A stretch of 64,000 nucleotides of DNA from Sphingomonas pseudosanguinis (lineage in GTDB: Bacteria; Pseudomonadota; Alphaproteobacteria; Sphingomonadales; Sphingomonadaceae): the NCBI RefSeq assembly GCF_014196255.1, contig NZ_JACIDH010000014.1, forward strand, positions 22,859-86,858, written 5' to 3'. Below are positions 9,793 to 19,325 of the stretch, one piece after another. The position numbers were made by a program, and so were the translations under genes. Position 1 is the stretch's first letter. Every line of letters begins with the position of its first letter. The notes below the pieces were generated by a model that did not search any database, had not been told where the DNA came from, and was given only the letters and a program-made list of their open reading frames with translations.

Positions 9793-9916
9793 CGCCCCGG
9801 TACGGGGCGGGCGTGCGAAACACGGTGGAAGGGGCGTCTCACGAGTGGCGTCCGTTTCGGAAGCCCCCCTCCGTCAGCGCTGCGCGCTGCCACCTCCCCG
9901 TACCGGGGAGGATGGG
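9793..9916. repeat. REP-like palindromic element
   Basis: CCCCGGTACGGGG near the left and CTCCCCGTACCGGGGAG at the right form local palindromes around about 100 bp. The right half matches the element at 1887-2007 (CCCTCCGTCAG, then GCCACCTCCCC). It lies between two divergently oriented genes. Confidence 0.6.
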
Positions 9917-9918
9917 GG

Positions 9919-10221
9919 TTATTTGAGCAGCTTGGGTGCTTCGGAGCGGATCACCGATTCGATCTGCCCCGAGAACAGCGACAGGAAACCCGGCAGACTG
10001 ACGACGGCGTGCACCTTGTCGTCGAACACCGTCGCCTGCGCCGCCACCGACTGTCCCATCGCGCCGACGGTGAAGTGCATCGTATCCCCCTCCCAGCGAT
10101 GCTCGACGGTGGCGCCGCCCGGGATCAGCCGGCCGATCTTGCCGACGCCGCCGTCCAGGCGTTCGCGCACCGCCGCCTTGCCCAGCTTATGGGGAATATC
10201 GAGCGAGATCGGGGCACTCAT
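9919..10221 (-). CDS. Polyhydroxyalkanoic acid system family protein
   Basis: A 100-residue protein ([20 protein letters not shown].. [16 protein letters not shown]) matching the small PHA granule-associated family (PF09650 type). In that family it is a cytoplasmic protein of unclear biochemical role. The start overlaps the stop of the VOC gene upstream on the same strand, so the two form an operon. No PHA synthase gene is visible in this window. Confidence 0.7.
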   Translation of the reverse strand: MSAPISLDIPHKLGKAAVRERLDGGVGKIGRLIPGGATVEHRWEGDTMHFTVGAMGQSVAAQATVFDDKVHAVVSLPGFLSLFSGQIESVIRSEAPKLLK

Positions 10222-10649
10222 GCGGTCATCTCCGTGGCAAAGAGCATCGCGTCATCGGCGAAGGCCTTGAATTCCAGCGCGTTGCCGCTGGGGTCGCGGA
10301 AGAACATCGTCGCCTGCTCGCCCGGCTGGCCCTTGAAGCGGACATAGGGCGCGATGCCGAAGGCCACCCCCGCCGCCTCCACGCGCGCGGCCAGCGCCTC
10401 CCAATCGGCCATGGTCAGGACGACGCCGAAATGCGGCACCGGCACCTGATGGCCATCGACCGCATTCTCCACCGCCACCGGCTTCGCCGCCGGGTCGAGA
10501 TGGGCGACGATCTGATGCCCGAACAGATCGAAATCGATCCAGTGATCGCTCGACCGCCCCTCGGCACAGCCAAGGATCGAGCCGTAAAAGTCGCGCGCGG
10601 CGGCAAGGTCGTGGACCGGAAAGGCGAGATGGAAGGGGCGCAGGGTCAT
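10218..10649 (-). CDS. VOC-family (glyoxalase-like) protein
   Basis: A 143-residue protein with two beta-alpha-beta-beta-beta modules. [21 protein letters not shown] gives the first metal-ligand strand (H7), and the C-terminus [15 protein letters not shown] gives the last Glu ligand. It resembles glyoxalase/dioxygenase-like proteins of unknown substrate. It is coupled to the PHA-system gene downstream by a 4-base overlap. Confidence 0.8.
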   Translation of the reverse strand: MTLRPFHLAFPVHDLAAARDFYGSILGCAEGRSSDHWIDFDLFGHQIVAHLDPAAKPVAVENAVDGHQVPVPHFGVVLTMADWEALAARVEAAGVAFGIAPYVRFKGQPGEQATMFFRDPSGNALEFKAFADDAMLFATEMTA

Positions 10650-10691
10650 GGAGGGAAGCTAGGGTGTCCGGGCGGGGTTTTCCACCTCTGG

Positions 10692-10835
10692 CGGGGATGC
10701 CCCTCCACCATGCTACGCATGGTCCCCCTCCCCAAGCACAGCTTGGGGAGGAATGGTCAGCCCAAGTCCTCCCCAAGCTGTGCTTGGGGGAGGGGGACCG
10801 CCCGGCAAAGCCGGGTGATGGAGGGGCATCCCCCC
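10692..10835. repeat. Long inverted-repeat element
   Basis: Outer arms GGGGATGCCCCTCCA / TGGAGGGGCATCCCC enclose an inner pair CTCCCCAAGCACAGCTTGG / CCAAGCTGTGCTTGGGG, so the whole 144 bp can fold into one branched hairpin. Its inner part is related to the block at 51712-51775. Confidence 0.75.
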
Positions 10836-10882
10836 ACATCCCGCATTGCTCCTGTCATGCGCAGGCGTCATATCCTGCCGCC

Positions 10883-12421
10883 GTGACCCGCTACCCCGCC
10901 CTTGTCGCCCTGATCGCAGGCGCCGTCGCCGCCTGCGGCTTCGCCCCGCTCGACCTCTGGCCGCTGCTGCTCGGCGGGCTGATCGTCCTGCTCGTCCTGG
11001 TGCAGGATGCGCCCAGCATGCGCGCCGCGTTGTGGCGCGGCTGGGCGTTCGGGGTCGGGCATTTCACCGTCAACAACAACTGGTTCCAGCACGCCTTCGA
11101 CTTTCAGAACAAAATGCCGCCCGTGCTGGGCTATTTCGCGGCGGTCGGCCTTGCCCTGTACCTCGCCGTCTTTCCGATGGCGGCGGCGGGCGTGGCATGG
11201 CGGTTTCGCGGGCGGCGGGCCGATGTCGCCTATGTGCTGATCTTCGGCGCGGCGTGGATCGCGACCGAATATCTACGTGCCCGGCTGTTCACCGGCTATG
11301 CCTGGGACCCGTTGTCGGTCGCGTGGCTGCCGGTGATCGGCGTCGCGCGGATGAGCGCGTTCGTCGGCACCTATGCGCTGTCGGGGCTGACCGTGGTGCT
11401 GGCCGGCGCGATCTGGCTGGCCTTGCGCAAGGACTGGCGCCTGGCCGCCGTCATGGTGCCCGTCACCGGCGCCGCCGCGCTGTCCGCCCCGCTGACCCGC
11501 GCGCCCGAGCCGGCCGCGAACGCGCCGCTGGTCCGCGTGGTCCAGCCCAATGTCAGCCAGGACCAGCGCGGCGAGAGCGACGGACCGCTGCTGTTGAAGC
11601 GGTTGACCGAATTGTCGGGACGCCCCGGCCCCCGCCCCCGTCTGGTCGTCTGGCCCGAGGGGGTGGTGCGCGACATGATCGAGGACGGCTATCCTGACTG
11701 GGCCTATTTCGGGTTCAACTATGCCCCGCCCTTCTGGACGCGCCGCCAGATCGCCAGCGTGCTGGGGCCGCGCGACACCGCGCTCGTCGGCGGCACCGCG
11801 TTGTATTTCTCGCCCGACCGTGCGCGCGTGGCGAGCGCCGCCAACAGCGTCTTCGCAATCGGGCGGGGCGCGCAGATCATCGGCCGCTATGACAAGGCGC
11901 ATCTGGTGCCTTATGGCGAGTATCTGCCGATGCCTTGGCTGTTGAAGCCGCTGGGGCTGGCGCGACTGGTGCCCGGCGACATGGACTTCAGCCCTGGCGC
12001 CGGCCCGCGCAACCTGCGCATCCCCGGCTTCGGGCCGGTGGGTGTCCAGCTTTGTTATGAGATCATTTTTTCGGGTCAGGTCGTCGACCGCGCGCGTCGC
12101 CCGCGCCTGCTCTTCAACCCCTCCAACGATGCCTGGTTCGGCCGTTGGGGTCCGCCGCAGCATCTGGCGCAGGCGCGGCTGCGCGCGATCGAGGAGGGGC
12201 TGCCGATCATCCGCGCGACGCCCAACGGCATCTCCGCGATCATCGCCGCCGATGGCCGGCTGGTCTCGACCGTCCCGCATCTGACCGCCGGCGCGGCCGA
12301 AGCCCCCCTGCCCGCCGCCCTTCCGCCGACGGTCTTTTCACGGGTCGGCAACATGCTGGCGCTGGCCGTGGCCGCCGGCCTGGCCGCGATCGGCGTTGCC
12401 ATCCGCCGCCGCCGCCGCTAG
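10883..12421 (+). CDS. lnt: Apolipoprotein N-acyltransferase Lnt
   Basis: A 512-residue inner-membrane enzyme that adds the third acyl chain to lipoproteins. Six or so N-terminal hydrophobic segments precede a C-N hydrolase domain with the Glu (VVWPEG), Lys (GRYDKAHLVPYGEYLP) and Cys (GVQLCYEIIF) triad. The GTG at 10883 starts at TRYPALVALIAGAV. Upstream in-frame codons would translate the 10692-10835 repeat and are rejected. Confidence 0.92.
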   Translation: MTRYPALVALIAGAVAACGFAPLDLWPLLLGGLIVLLVLVQDAPSMRAALWRGWAFGVGHFTVNNNWFQHAFDFQNKMPPVLGYFAAVGLALYLAVFPMAAAGVAWRFRGRRADVAYVLIFGAAWIATEYLRARLFTGYAWDPLSVAWLPVIGVARMSAFVGTYALSGLTVVLAGAIWLALRKDWRLAAVMVPVTGAAALSAPLTRAPEPAANAPLVRVVQPNVSQDQRGESDGPLLLKRLTELSGRPGPRPRLVVWPEGVVRDMIEDGYPDWAYFGFNYAPPFWTRRQIASVLGPRDTALVGGTALYFSPDRARVASAANSVFAIGRGAQIIGRYDKAHLVPYGEYLPMPWLLKPLGLARLVPGDMDFSPGAGPRNLRIPGFGPVGVQLCYEIIFSGQVVDRARRPRLLFNPSNDAWFGRWGPPQHLAQARLRAIEEGLPIIRATPNGISAIIAADGRLVSTVPHLTAGAAEAPLPAALPPTVFSRVGNMLALAVAAGLAAIGVAIRRRRR

Positions 12422-12425
12422 GACC

Positions 12426-12447
12426 GATATAAAGCTATCTTTATATC
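12426..12447. promoter_or_regulatory. Palindromic operator upstream of metK
   Basis: GATATAAAG-N4-CTTTATATC is a perfect 9+9 inverted repeat that ends 15 bp before the metK start and directly follows the lnt stop. Alphaproteobacteria control methionine and SAM genes with ArsR-type regulators (SahR/SamR) that bind AT-rich palindromes, so this is a likely operator. The assignment of the factor is inference. Confidence 0.55.
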
Positions 12448-12462
12448 CTTATGAGGACGGGA

Positions 12463-13662
12463 ATGCGGAACTCGTACATCTTCACCTCGGAATCGGTTTC
12501 CGAAGGTCACCCCGACAAGGTCGCAGACCAGATCAGCGACTCGATCGTCGACCTGTTCCTGTCCAAGGATTCGGAAGCGCGCATCGCGTGCGAGACGCTG
12601 ACCACCACCAACAAGGTCGTGCTGGCGGGTGAAATCCGCTGCAAGGGCGTGTTCGAGAACGACCAGTGGGCCGAGGGCGCGCTGGAGGAGATCGAGCGGA
12701 CCGTGCGCGACACCGTCAAGCGGATCGGCTATGAGCAGTCGGGCTTCCACTGGCAGACCTTCGATTTCTCGAACAACCTGCACGCCCAGTCGGCGCACAT
12801 CGCGATGGGCGTGGACGAGAGCGGCAACAAGGACGAAGGCGCCGGCGACCAGGGCATCATGTTCGGTTACGCGACCGACGAGACGCCCGGCCTGATGCCC
12901 GCCACCCTCTATTACAGCCACAAGATCCTGGAAAAGATGGCGGCCGACCGTCACTCCGGCGCGGCCCCCTTCCTGGAGCCCGACGCCAAGAGCCAGGTCA
13001 CGCTGCAGTACGAGAACGGCGTGCCGGTCCGCGCGACGGCGATCGTCGTGTCGACCCAGCATTCGGCCGAACTGTCGAACGAAGCGGGCCAGGCCAAGCT
13101 TCGCGATTATGTGACGTCGGTCCTCACCGACGTGCTGCCCGAGGGCTGGCTGCCCGAGGAGAAGCAGATCTACGTCAACCCGACCGGCCTGTTCGAGATC
13201 GGCGGCCCGGATGGTGACGCAGGGCTCACCGGCCGCAAGATCATCGTCGACACGTATGGCGGTGCGGCCCCGCATGGCGGCGGCGCGTTCAGCGGCAAGG
13301 ACCCGACCAAGGTCGACCGCTCGGCCGCCTATGTCGCGCGCTATCTCGCCAAGAACGTCGTCGCGGCGGGCCTGGCCAAGCGCTGCACCATCCAGCTGTC
13401 CTACGCGATCGGCGTCGCCGAGCCGCTGTCGGTCTATGTCGACCTGCACGGCACCGGCCAGGTCGAGGAGGCCAAGCTGGAAGCGGCTCTCCCCAAGCTG
13501 GTTCGCCTGACGCCCAAGGGTATCCGCGAGCATCTGAAGCTGAACGCGCCGATCTATTCGAAGACCGCCGCCTATGGTCACTTCGGCCGTGAGGCGGAGG
13601 GCGCGCTGTTCACCTGGGAAAAGACCGACCTGGTCGAACAGATCAAGGCCGCCGTCGCCTGA
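12463..13662 (+). CDS. metK: S-adenosylmethionine synthetase MetK
   Basis: A 399-residue enzyme making SAM from methionine and [16 protein letters not shown] carries the ATP/metal motif, [12 protein letters not shown] is the conserved hexapeptide-containing loop, and [16 protein letters not shown] is the P-loop-like motif. Length and motifs are complete. The ATG at 12463 has GAGGA six bases upstream. The in-frame ATG at 12451 lacks a ribosome site and would abut the operator. Confidence 0.96.
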   Translation: MRNSYIFTSESVSEGHPDKVADQISDSIVDLFLSKDSEARIACETLTTTNKVVLAGEIRCKGVFENDQWAEGALEEIERTVRDTVKRIGYEQSGFHWQTFDFSNNLHAQSAHIAMGVDESGNKDEGAGDQGIMFGYATDETPGLMPATLYYSHKILEKMAADRHSGAAPFLEPDAKSQVTLQYENGVPVRATAIVVSTQHSAELSNEAGQAKLRDYVTSVLTDVLPEGWLPEEKQIYVNPTGLFEIGGPDGDAGLTGRKIIVDTYGGAAPHGGGAFSGKDPTKVDRSAAYVARYLAKNVVAAGLAKRCTIQLSYAIGVAEPLSVYVDLHGTGQVEEAKLEAALPKLVRLTPKGIREHLKLNAPIYSKTAAYGHFGREAEGALFTWEKTDLVEQIKAAVA

Positions 13663-13686
13663 TCCCGGCTCAGGATTGAGGAAAAG

Positions 13687-13725
13687 ACGCCCGTGCGGGG
13701 ATGACCCGCGCGGGCGTTTTGTTTT
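13687..13725 (+). terminator. Rho-independent terminator after metK
   Basis: ACGCCCGTGCGGGG and CCCGCGCGGGCGT form a GC-rich stem with a four-base loop, followed by TTTTGTTTT. It lies about 25 bp after the metK stop. Confidence 0.85.
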
Positions 13726-13985
13726 GGGGGCGGGCACGATCTGTGCCGTATTGATCCGCTGCTTCCTTGATCTGTACGCCCACGCCCTTTTTGACGCTCA
13801 CCCCGACCTGTAAAGATTGTCGCGAATAGCGGCGGGGACGATCGACGGCGTCCGAAGGCCGATGCGACCTGGTTAGACAGCCACATAGGCCGCATTCGCC
13901 GGCGGGTCGTTCATCGAACCGCGCCCCTAATGGACACGCCTGCGCCGGGGGGCGCGTGCCTGTCCACTATCATGCCGGGGGGCAT

Positions 13986-15134
13986 ATGGAATTTTTGCCG
14001 TCGACACCTGCCTGGGTCAATGAGCAGGGACATGTCAAAGCGGTCGGACACAAGGGGCGCGGCTATCCAGCTCTGGATGCGTTTCGCGGTTTGGCGGCGA
14101 TGATCGTGGTCTTGTATCATGTGAAGGGCGTGGCGACCGATTATAAGGGAGACGGCCTCGGCAACGGCTATCTGGCGGTCGACCTGTTCTTCGCGCTGAG
14201 CGGTTTCGTCCTGTTTCACGCTTATTTCGATCGCTTCCGCCGGGACTTGTCGACCAGCGCATTCATGATGCTTCGCCTGATCCGGTTTTATCCGCTGTAT
14301 CTGGTCGGACTTGTCATCAGCATCGCGGCAAACGCCATCGTCCTGCTGGTCGAACCGGGCCGCGCTATACCACCGCTGCCATTCGTGGCGAATATCGTGA
14401 CAGGTGCCGCGATCGTGCCGGCCTATCCCATCCGGGGCCAGTTGTTTCCGCTCAACAGCCCATGCTGGTCGCTGATGTTCGAACTGGTCGCCAACGCCCT
14501 GATGGCTATGTTGTGGCGTTACATCACGCCTCGCCGGATCATGATGGTGTGCGCCATTCTCGCCACGACGATGACCCTTTACGTCATGGGGCATGGTCAT
14601 GCTTCCGTCGGCAACACCTGGGACAGTTTTGTCTTCGGCTTCGTCCGGTGCGCCCTGTCGTTCTGCATCGGCATCCTGATCTACATGGCGACCAAGGGGC
14701 GATCGGTCGTCATCGCCGCGCCCAATGTCCTGTTCGTGGCCCTCTGCCTGATCATTGCCGGCTCGCTTCTATGGTCGCCATCCCGCCAGGTAACGCCGAC
14801 CTATGACATGGCCTTCATCCTATTGATCTCCCCCATGTGTATCCTGCTGGGCTCGATCATCATGCTCGAAGGATGGGTGGTTCGAATGTGCACGGTACTC
14901 GGCGTGACGTCCTATGCCCTGTACGTCACCCATTATCCCATGATCAAAGTGTCGGTCATTCTGCTCGATCGGATCGACGGCATCGCGTATCGTGAGCATC
15001 TGACGCTGATCGCGATCTGTTATACGCTGATATTCGCCAGCATCTCTTACGCACTGGACTATTTCTACGATTTCCCGGTGCGACGCTGGTTGGGACGCGC
15101 GTTTCAAAAGGCACGCGCCAAGCCGGCGGCCTGA
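13986..15134 (+). CDS. Membrane acyltransferase (OafA/YrhL type)
   Basis: A 382-residue integral membrane protein with about ten hydrophobic segments. The acyltransferase-3 signature is YPALDAFRGLAAMIVVLYHV, and LFFALSGFVLFHAYF follows. The family O-acetylates surface polysaccharides or other cell-surface sugars. Base composition is somewhat lower in GC than the flanking core genes. Together with its place between metK and trmB, which are often adjacent in alphaproteobacteria, this suggests later acquisition. The ATG at 13986 is preferred over a GTG at 13956. Confidence 0.82.
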   Translation: MEFLPSTPAWVNEQGHVKAVGHKGRGYPALDAFRGLAAMIVVLYHVKGVATDYKGDGLGNGYLAVDLFFALSGFVLFHAYFDRFRRDLSTSAFMMLRLIRFYPLYLVGLVISIAANAIVLLVEPGRAIPPLPFVANIVTGAAIVPAYPIRGQLFPLNSPCWSLMFELVANALMAMLWRYITPRRIMMVCAILATTMTLYVMGHGHASVGNTWDSFVFGFVRCALSFCIGILIYMATKGRSVVIAAPNVLFVALCLIIAGSLLWSPSRQVTPTYDMAFILLISPMCILLGSIIMLEGWVVRMCTVLGVTSYALYVTHYPMIKVSVILLDRIDGIAYREHLTLIAICYTLIFASISYALDYFYDFPVRRWLGRAFQKARAKPAA

Positions 15135-15157
15135 CGGCCGCTCGGGGCACCGTGCCG

Positions 15158-15988
15158 CTACGCTCGCGCCTCGCCCTGCACCTGGCCGTGCGCAAGCAGG
15201 GTGAACAGCCCCGCGCCGCCGGCCAGATTGCCCAGGATTGCCGGGATCAGCAGCCCGAACAGCGCGCGCATCCCGTCGATTTTGCCGGTGAACAGCAGCA
15301 GGAAAGTCTCGTCCGCGCCGACGATCGAATGGCTGAACCCGGCGATGGCGATGACATAGGTGATCGCCAGGATGATCCAGAAGGCCTGGGTCCGGCCATT
15401 GGGCAAGATCCAGGCGACCACCGCGATCAGGAAGCCCGCCGGGATCGCGTTGACGAAGGTCTCCCAGCCGCCCAGCGCCAGAATCCGCTCGGACACCGCC
15501 AGCATCGACTCGCGGATCTCGGCATTGCCCAGCGCCCCGCCCGCGACCATGCCGGCGGCAAGCGCGGTGCCGATCAGGTTGGCGAGCAGCACGATGGCCC
15601 ATAGCCGCAGCGTCCGTCGCAACGCCCAGCCCGAGGGTTTGGTCACCAGCGGCAGCATCGCCGTGATCGTGCTTTCGGTGAAGAGCTGCATCCGCCCCAG
15701 GATGACGACCAGGAACCCGACCGGATAGCCGAGCGACGCCACCAGTTCGCGCCACGGTGCCTCAGGCAGGCCGGCATGCAACGCCCCCTCGGCGATCAGC
15801 GACGAATGGATGGCGATACCCGCCGCCAGTCCCGACCAGAACAGCGCGCCCGCCGGCCGGTCGAGCTCGGCCTCGCCCGCCTCGCGCACGGTACGATGCA
15901 GTTCCTTGGCGTCGGCGGCCTTCTGCGCCTCGCCCTCCTGCCCGTCATGAGGCGGGCCATCGTTTTCCGGTTTGTCATCATGCGCCAT
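15158..15988 (-). CDS. Formate/nitrite transporter-family protein
   Basis: A 276-residue membrane protein. The N-terminal ~45 residues are polar and charged, and six hydrophobic segments follow (for example SGLAAGIAIHSSLIAEGAL, VILGRMQLFTESTI, AGFSHSIVGADETFLLLF). It resembles FNT proteins of the YfdC subgroup, which move small anions. The ATG at 15988 is chosen because earlier in-frame codons overlap the divergent trmB promoter region. Confidence 0.82.
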   Translation of the reverse strand: MAHDDKPENDGPPHDGQEGEAQKAADAKELHRTVREAGEAELDRPAGALFWSGLAAGIAIHSSLIAEGALHAGLPEAPWRELVASLGYPVGFLVVILGRMQLFTESTITAMLPLVTKPSGWALRRTLRLWAIVLLANLIGTALAAGMVAGGALGNAEIRESMLAVSERILALGGWETFVNAIPAGFLIAVVAWILPNGRTQAFWIILAITYVIAIAGFSHSIVGADETFLLLFTGKIDGMRALFGLLIPAILGNLAGGAGLFTLLAHGQVQGEARA

Positions 15989-16052
15989 ATCGCACGCCAA
16001 CGAGCGGACACACCCTTGGCTCCCACCCCCTGCCCACGCTAAGGGCCCGGCG

Positions 16053-16733
16053 ATGAACGATCCCACGACGATCCGCCGCCTCTATGGCCGGCGACAGGGC
16101 CACAAGCTGCGCCAGGGCCAGACCGCGCTGGTCGAAGACATGCTGCCGACGCTCAGCGTGCCCGAGGACGGTCCGCTCGACGCGATGCGCCTGTTCGGCG
16201 ACGACCGTCCGCTCCAAGTCGAGATCGGCTTTGGCGCGGGCGAGCATCTGGCGGGGCAGGCCGAGGCGACGCCGGGCACGGGTTTCATCGGCTGCGAGCC
16301 GTTCCTGAACGGCGTCGTCGGCGCGCTAGGGCATATCCGCGACCGTGCGCTCACCAATGTCCGCCTGCACATGGGCGACGCGCTGGAGGTGATCGAGCGG
16401 CTGCCCGATGCCAGTCTGGAACGCGTCTACCTTCTCCACCCCGATCCCTGGCCCAAGGCGCGTCATGCCAAGCGGCGGATGATGAACCACGGCCCGCTCG
16501 ACACGATCGCGCGCAAGCTGAAATCGGGCGGCGAGTTCCGGCTGGGCACCGACGACCCGACCTATTGCCACTGGTCGATGATGATCATGAACGCGCGGGA
16601 GGATTTCACCTGGCAGGCCCGCACGCCCCAGGACTTCCTGACCCGCCCCGCCGACTGGCCCGAGACGCGCTACGAACGCAAGGCGCGCCGTCAGGGGCAT
16701 GAGGTGTGGTATTTCAGGTATATCCGCCGCTAG
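16053..16733 (+). CDS. trmB: tRNA (guanine-N7-)-methyltransferase TrmB
   Basis: A 226-residue SAM-dependent methyltransferase making m7G46 in tRNA. VEIGFGAGEHLAGQA is the SAM-binding motif I, and LLHPDPWPKARHAKRRMM is the family-defining PDPWPKxRHxKRR segment. The C-terminus EVWYFRYIRR is rebuilt by the integrated element: the last ~8 codons lie in the 24-bp attL core, and a second copy of this end lies at 38469-38492. The protein is intact after integration. Confidence 0.95.
   Translation: MNDPTTIRRLYGRRQGHKLRQGQTALVEDMLPTLSVPEDGPLDAMRLFGDDRPLQVEIGFGAGEHLAGQAEATPGTGFIGCEPFLNGVVGALGHIRDRALTNVRLHMGDALEVIERLPDASLERVYLLHPDPWPKARHAKRRMMNHGPLDTIARKLKSGGEFRLGTDDPTYCHWSMMIMNAREDFTWQARTPQDFLTRPADWPETRYERKARRQGHEVWYFRYIRR
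16705..16728 (+). other. attL core at trmB 3' end
   Basis: TGTGGTATTTC-A-GGTATATCCGCC encodes the trmB C-terminal WYFRYIR. It matches the copy at 38469-38492 with a single A/C difference. Integrase lies 125 bp downstream. Confidence 0.85.
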
Positions 16734-16819
16734 GCCTCCTGTTCCAGCTTCGTTCGCCCCCTTCCCTCTCGTAAGCTCATCCCGGCGTTTCCTTGATGTT
16801 CCCCCTACTTCCCGCTACG

Positions 16820-16841
16820 GTGATTGCCAGGTGATTGCTGG
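16820..16841 (+). other. Tandem integrase arm-type sites, left
   Basis: GTGATTGCCAG followed immediately by GTGATTGCTGG: two 11-bp direct repeats in tandem, just upstream of the int start. The first is identical to a copy at 38383-38393 inside the right end, in the same orientation. Position and pairing fit the arm-type binding sites of a tyrosine recombinase. Confidence 0.6.
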
Positions 16842-16852
16842 CGGGGCACGAA

Positions 16853-18094
16853 ATGCCGACGGGAAAGGTCAATAAAAGGACGATCGACGCGCTCCGCCCG
16901 GGGCCCTCTGCCGCCTTCCTGTGGGATGAGGACCTGAAAGGGTTCGGGGTGAAGATCACCCCGGCCGGGGCGCTGTCCTATGTCCTGCAATACCGGATGG
17001 GCGGACGCGAGGCGAAGACCCAGCGGTTCACGATCGGGGGCCATGGTTCGCCCTGGACGCCCACCACGGCCCGCACCGAGGCGGAGCGGCTGTCGGTCCT
17101 GATCGCACAGGGCATCGATCCAGCCGAGGCGGAGAAGAAGCGCCGCCGGGAAGCGGTTGACCTGGCGTTCAACGTCTATGCCGATAGCTTCCTGAAGTCG
17201 TGCAAGGGCGATGGCTGGCGCGCCCTCGTCGAGCGGTCACTGCGCATCCATGTGAAGCCGGTGCTGGCCAAGAAGGCCCTGCCCCTCATCACGCGCGCGG
17301 ACATCGTCATGGTGTTCGACGCCATGCCCGCCGATCAGCAGGCCGGACGCCGCAATGCGTTCGCCATTCTCCGGCGCCTGTTCAAATGGGCCATCTGGCG
17401 TGGCGACATTTCCATATCGCCGATGGAAGGCATGGAGACGCCGCCGCCGGTCAAGGCCCGGGATCGCGTGCTGACCGACGACGAGCTGCGCCGCGTCTGG
17501 CTTGCGGCACCCGGTTGCCACCGCTGTTTCGGGCCGATCATTCGCCTATTGATCGTCACAGGCCAGCGCCGCGAAGAAGTAACCGGCATGGCATGGACCG
17601 AACTGGACCGCGCGAAGGCCCTGTGGCGCATCCCAGGCGAGCGGACCAAAAATGCCGAACCCCACAGCGTGCCGCTTAGCCGACTGGCGATCGAGACGAT
17701 CGACAGGATGGCCAGGGGGGACAAATGGCCCCGCAAGGGACTGGTGTTCACGACGAAGGCCAACGGCCCGTTCACAGCCCATTCCAAGGGAAAGCAAAAG
17801 ATCGACGCGCTGTTGGCCAAGGACGGTGGCGAACCGATCCCCGGCTGGCGACTGCACGACCTACGCCGCACCTTGGCGACCGGGTTCCAGCGGCTGGGCA
17901 TCCGCTTCGAGGTGACCGAGGCCGTGCTCAATCACCTGTCCGGTGCGAGATCCGGCGTTGCTGGCGTGTACCAGCGGCACGAGTGGACCGACGAAAAGCG
18001 GGCCGCGCTCGACGCCTGGGCAACGCATATTGAACAGATCTTGACCGAGACCGACGAAACCAACGTGATTGCGCTCGCCGAGAGGCGGGCGTGA
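16853..18094 (+). CDS. int: Tyrosine recombinase / phage integrase
   Basis: A 413-residue integrase. The N-terminal DUF4102-type arm-binding domain (TGKVNKRTIDALRPG.. WDEDLKGFGVKI) is followed by a core-binding domain and the catalytic domain, with R239 (TGQRREE), H335-x-x-R338 (LHDLRR) and the nucleophile Y373 (GVYQRHEW). All catalytic residues are visible, so it is likely functional. It would recombine the trmB 3' site. The ATG at 16853 is chosen over a TTG at 16835 that lies within the arm site. Confidence 0.93.
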   Translation: MPTGKVNKRTIDALRPGPSAAFLWDEDLKGFGVKITPAGALSYVLQYRMGGREAKTQRFTIGGHGSPWTPTTARTEAERLSVLIAQGIDPAEAEKKRRREAVDLAFNVYADSFLKSCKGDGWRALVERSLRIHVKPVLAKKALPLITRADIVMVFDAMPADQQAGRRNAFAILRRLFKWAIWRGDISISPMEGMETPPPVKARDRVLTDDELRRVWLAAPGCHRCFGPIIRLLIVTGQRREEVTGMAWTELDRAKALWRIPGERTKNAEPHSVPLSRLAIETIDRMARGDKWPRKGLVFTTKANGPFTAHSKGKQKIDALLAKDGGEPIPGWRLHDLRRTLATGFQRLGIRFEVTEAVLNHLSGARSGVAGVYQRHEWTDEKRAALDAWATHIEQILTETDETNVIALAERRA

Positions 18095-18183
18095 TGCTGG
18101 GGCGGCTAGGGTAGCTCCCGAACGGCTGGCTTCCGCCCAGCCTGCCGCCCCTTCCATTATGCGGACGCTCTGCGGAGGGCGAT

Positions 18184-19215
18184 GTGTTTAATTGGAATGA
18201 TCGTTCGACTTGGCCATTCGTGCCGCCCGGCTATTACTTTTTGCCCGAGGTTTTCGAGGCGGTTGGTCGCAAGGTGTTCGACGACGAATGGACGGGGCTG
18301 GAACGCAATCCAGGGCACGTCGAAGCTCTACCGCATCCGTCGGTAATCTACGACCCCACCGCTTACGTTTTCGTCGATCCTGAAGAGGACGAGGTGACGA
18401 ATGCGACGCTGTATTTTCAGCATGAGAAGCGAGCAGCCCTCCTCGCTGGCTTAGACCCCGAAACTTGCGAATCCTTGACTTTCGCTCAGTGGGCTCGGGC
18501 GTACGAACGCTCCCTTGCGGAAGTTTCGAAAGCCGAAGAGAGCAAACAGCGCAGAATTGAAACTTTTAGAATTCTCCAGCGGCTGGCTAGCGGAGGACAT
18601 CTTCGATTTGAAATGCGAGATGATCAGAACGGGATGATGCGTCCTGTCGCATCGCACATTTGGAACTGCCGCTTCGAGATTGCGCTTCCAAGATTTGAAC
18701 GAGCCGCACTTAGCTCAAACATTACGTACGCAATGGCGCTGCCGCCTTCCGGCTCAGCATTAGAGGAATTTTGGGAAACCTTCATCATTGATCTGTTTGT
18801 TCACGAATCAAATATCGCAGAAGTTCTCGCCAATATTTATTACCAGCCGTTCACGGAGACGGATGACAAGAACGATATAACCAAAATCCGCGCAAGCGAG
18901 CTTCTTGCCTTAGCCGAGCGCAAGGCCGCTCCAGCACAGACGACACAGTCAATTACGGCAAACCCGCCTGAGTCTTCTGGCCCGCCTTCTGAAAAAGCCT
19001 TCAAGGCTGTGTTCACCGATGATATTCGCGCGATCGTTCGAGAATGTGTCATGCAGCGGAAAGGCGCTGTTCCAACTAAGAAGGCCATTGATGTGGCGTT
19101 GCCGGGCAACAATATCACAAGGCCTCGCGTAAGAGCGCTCCATGCCGAAATTTGGGATGAAGTTTACGGCGAAAAGCCTACTGTTGGAGCAAATTCGCGT
19201 AGTGTGCCCGGCTAA
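18184..19215 (+). CDS. Hypothetical protein, cargo position next to int
   Basis: A 343-residue protein with a GTG start and GGAGGG four bases upstream. No family was recognised. The N-terminal part is aromatic-rich (WPFVPPGYYFLPEVFEAVG), the middle is acidic and helical, and the C-terminal ~70 residues (FTDDIRAIVRECV.. PRVRALHAEIWDEVYG) look like a small helical DNA-binding-type domain. Base composition is clearly more AT-rich than the neighbours. Int-adjacent variable genes in such elements are often cargo, but no function can be assigned. Confidence 0.7.
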   Translation: MFNWNDRSTWPFVPPGYYFLPEVFEAVGRKVFDDEWTGLERNPGHVEALPHPSVIYDPTAYVFVDPEEDEVTNATLYFQHEKRAALLAGLDPETCESLTFAQWARAYERSLAEVSKAEESKQRRIETFRILQRLASGGHLRFEMRDDQNGMMRPVASHIWNCRFEIALPRFERAALSSNITYAMALPPSGSALEEFWETFIIDLFVHESNIAEVLANIYYQPFTETDDKNDITKIRASELLALAERKAAPAQTTQSITANPPESSGPPSEKAFKAVFTDDIRAIVRECVMQRKGAVPTKKAIDVALPGNNITRPRVRALHAEIWDEVYGEKPTVGANSRSVPG

Positions 19216-19228
19216 TTCGCCGCAGCGA

Positions 19229-19247
19229 ATTACGGCGCATTACGGCG
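19229..19247 (+). repeat. Short direct repeat before the excisionase-like gene
   Basis: ATTACGGCG occurs twice, ten bases apart (19229-19237 and 19239-19247), flanked by TTCGCCG and CGGCGAA. It may be a site for the HTH protein encoded just downstream. Confidence 0.35.
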
Positions 19248-19325
19248 AAATAGTCAGCGAATTCGACTTCCTCGAAACACCTTCCTGTCCCCGACGCATT
19301 CCGCAGTCGGGCAGGAGGACAGCAA

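Noticed and set aside
13731..13985. A gene between metK and the acyltransferase
   Set aside because: Only short overlapping frames without ribosome sites were seen. The stretch holds the metK terminator tail and probably the acyltransferase promoter.
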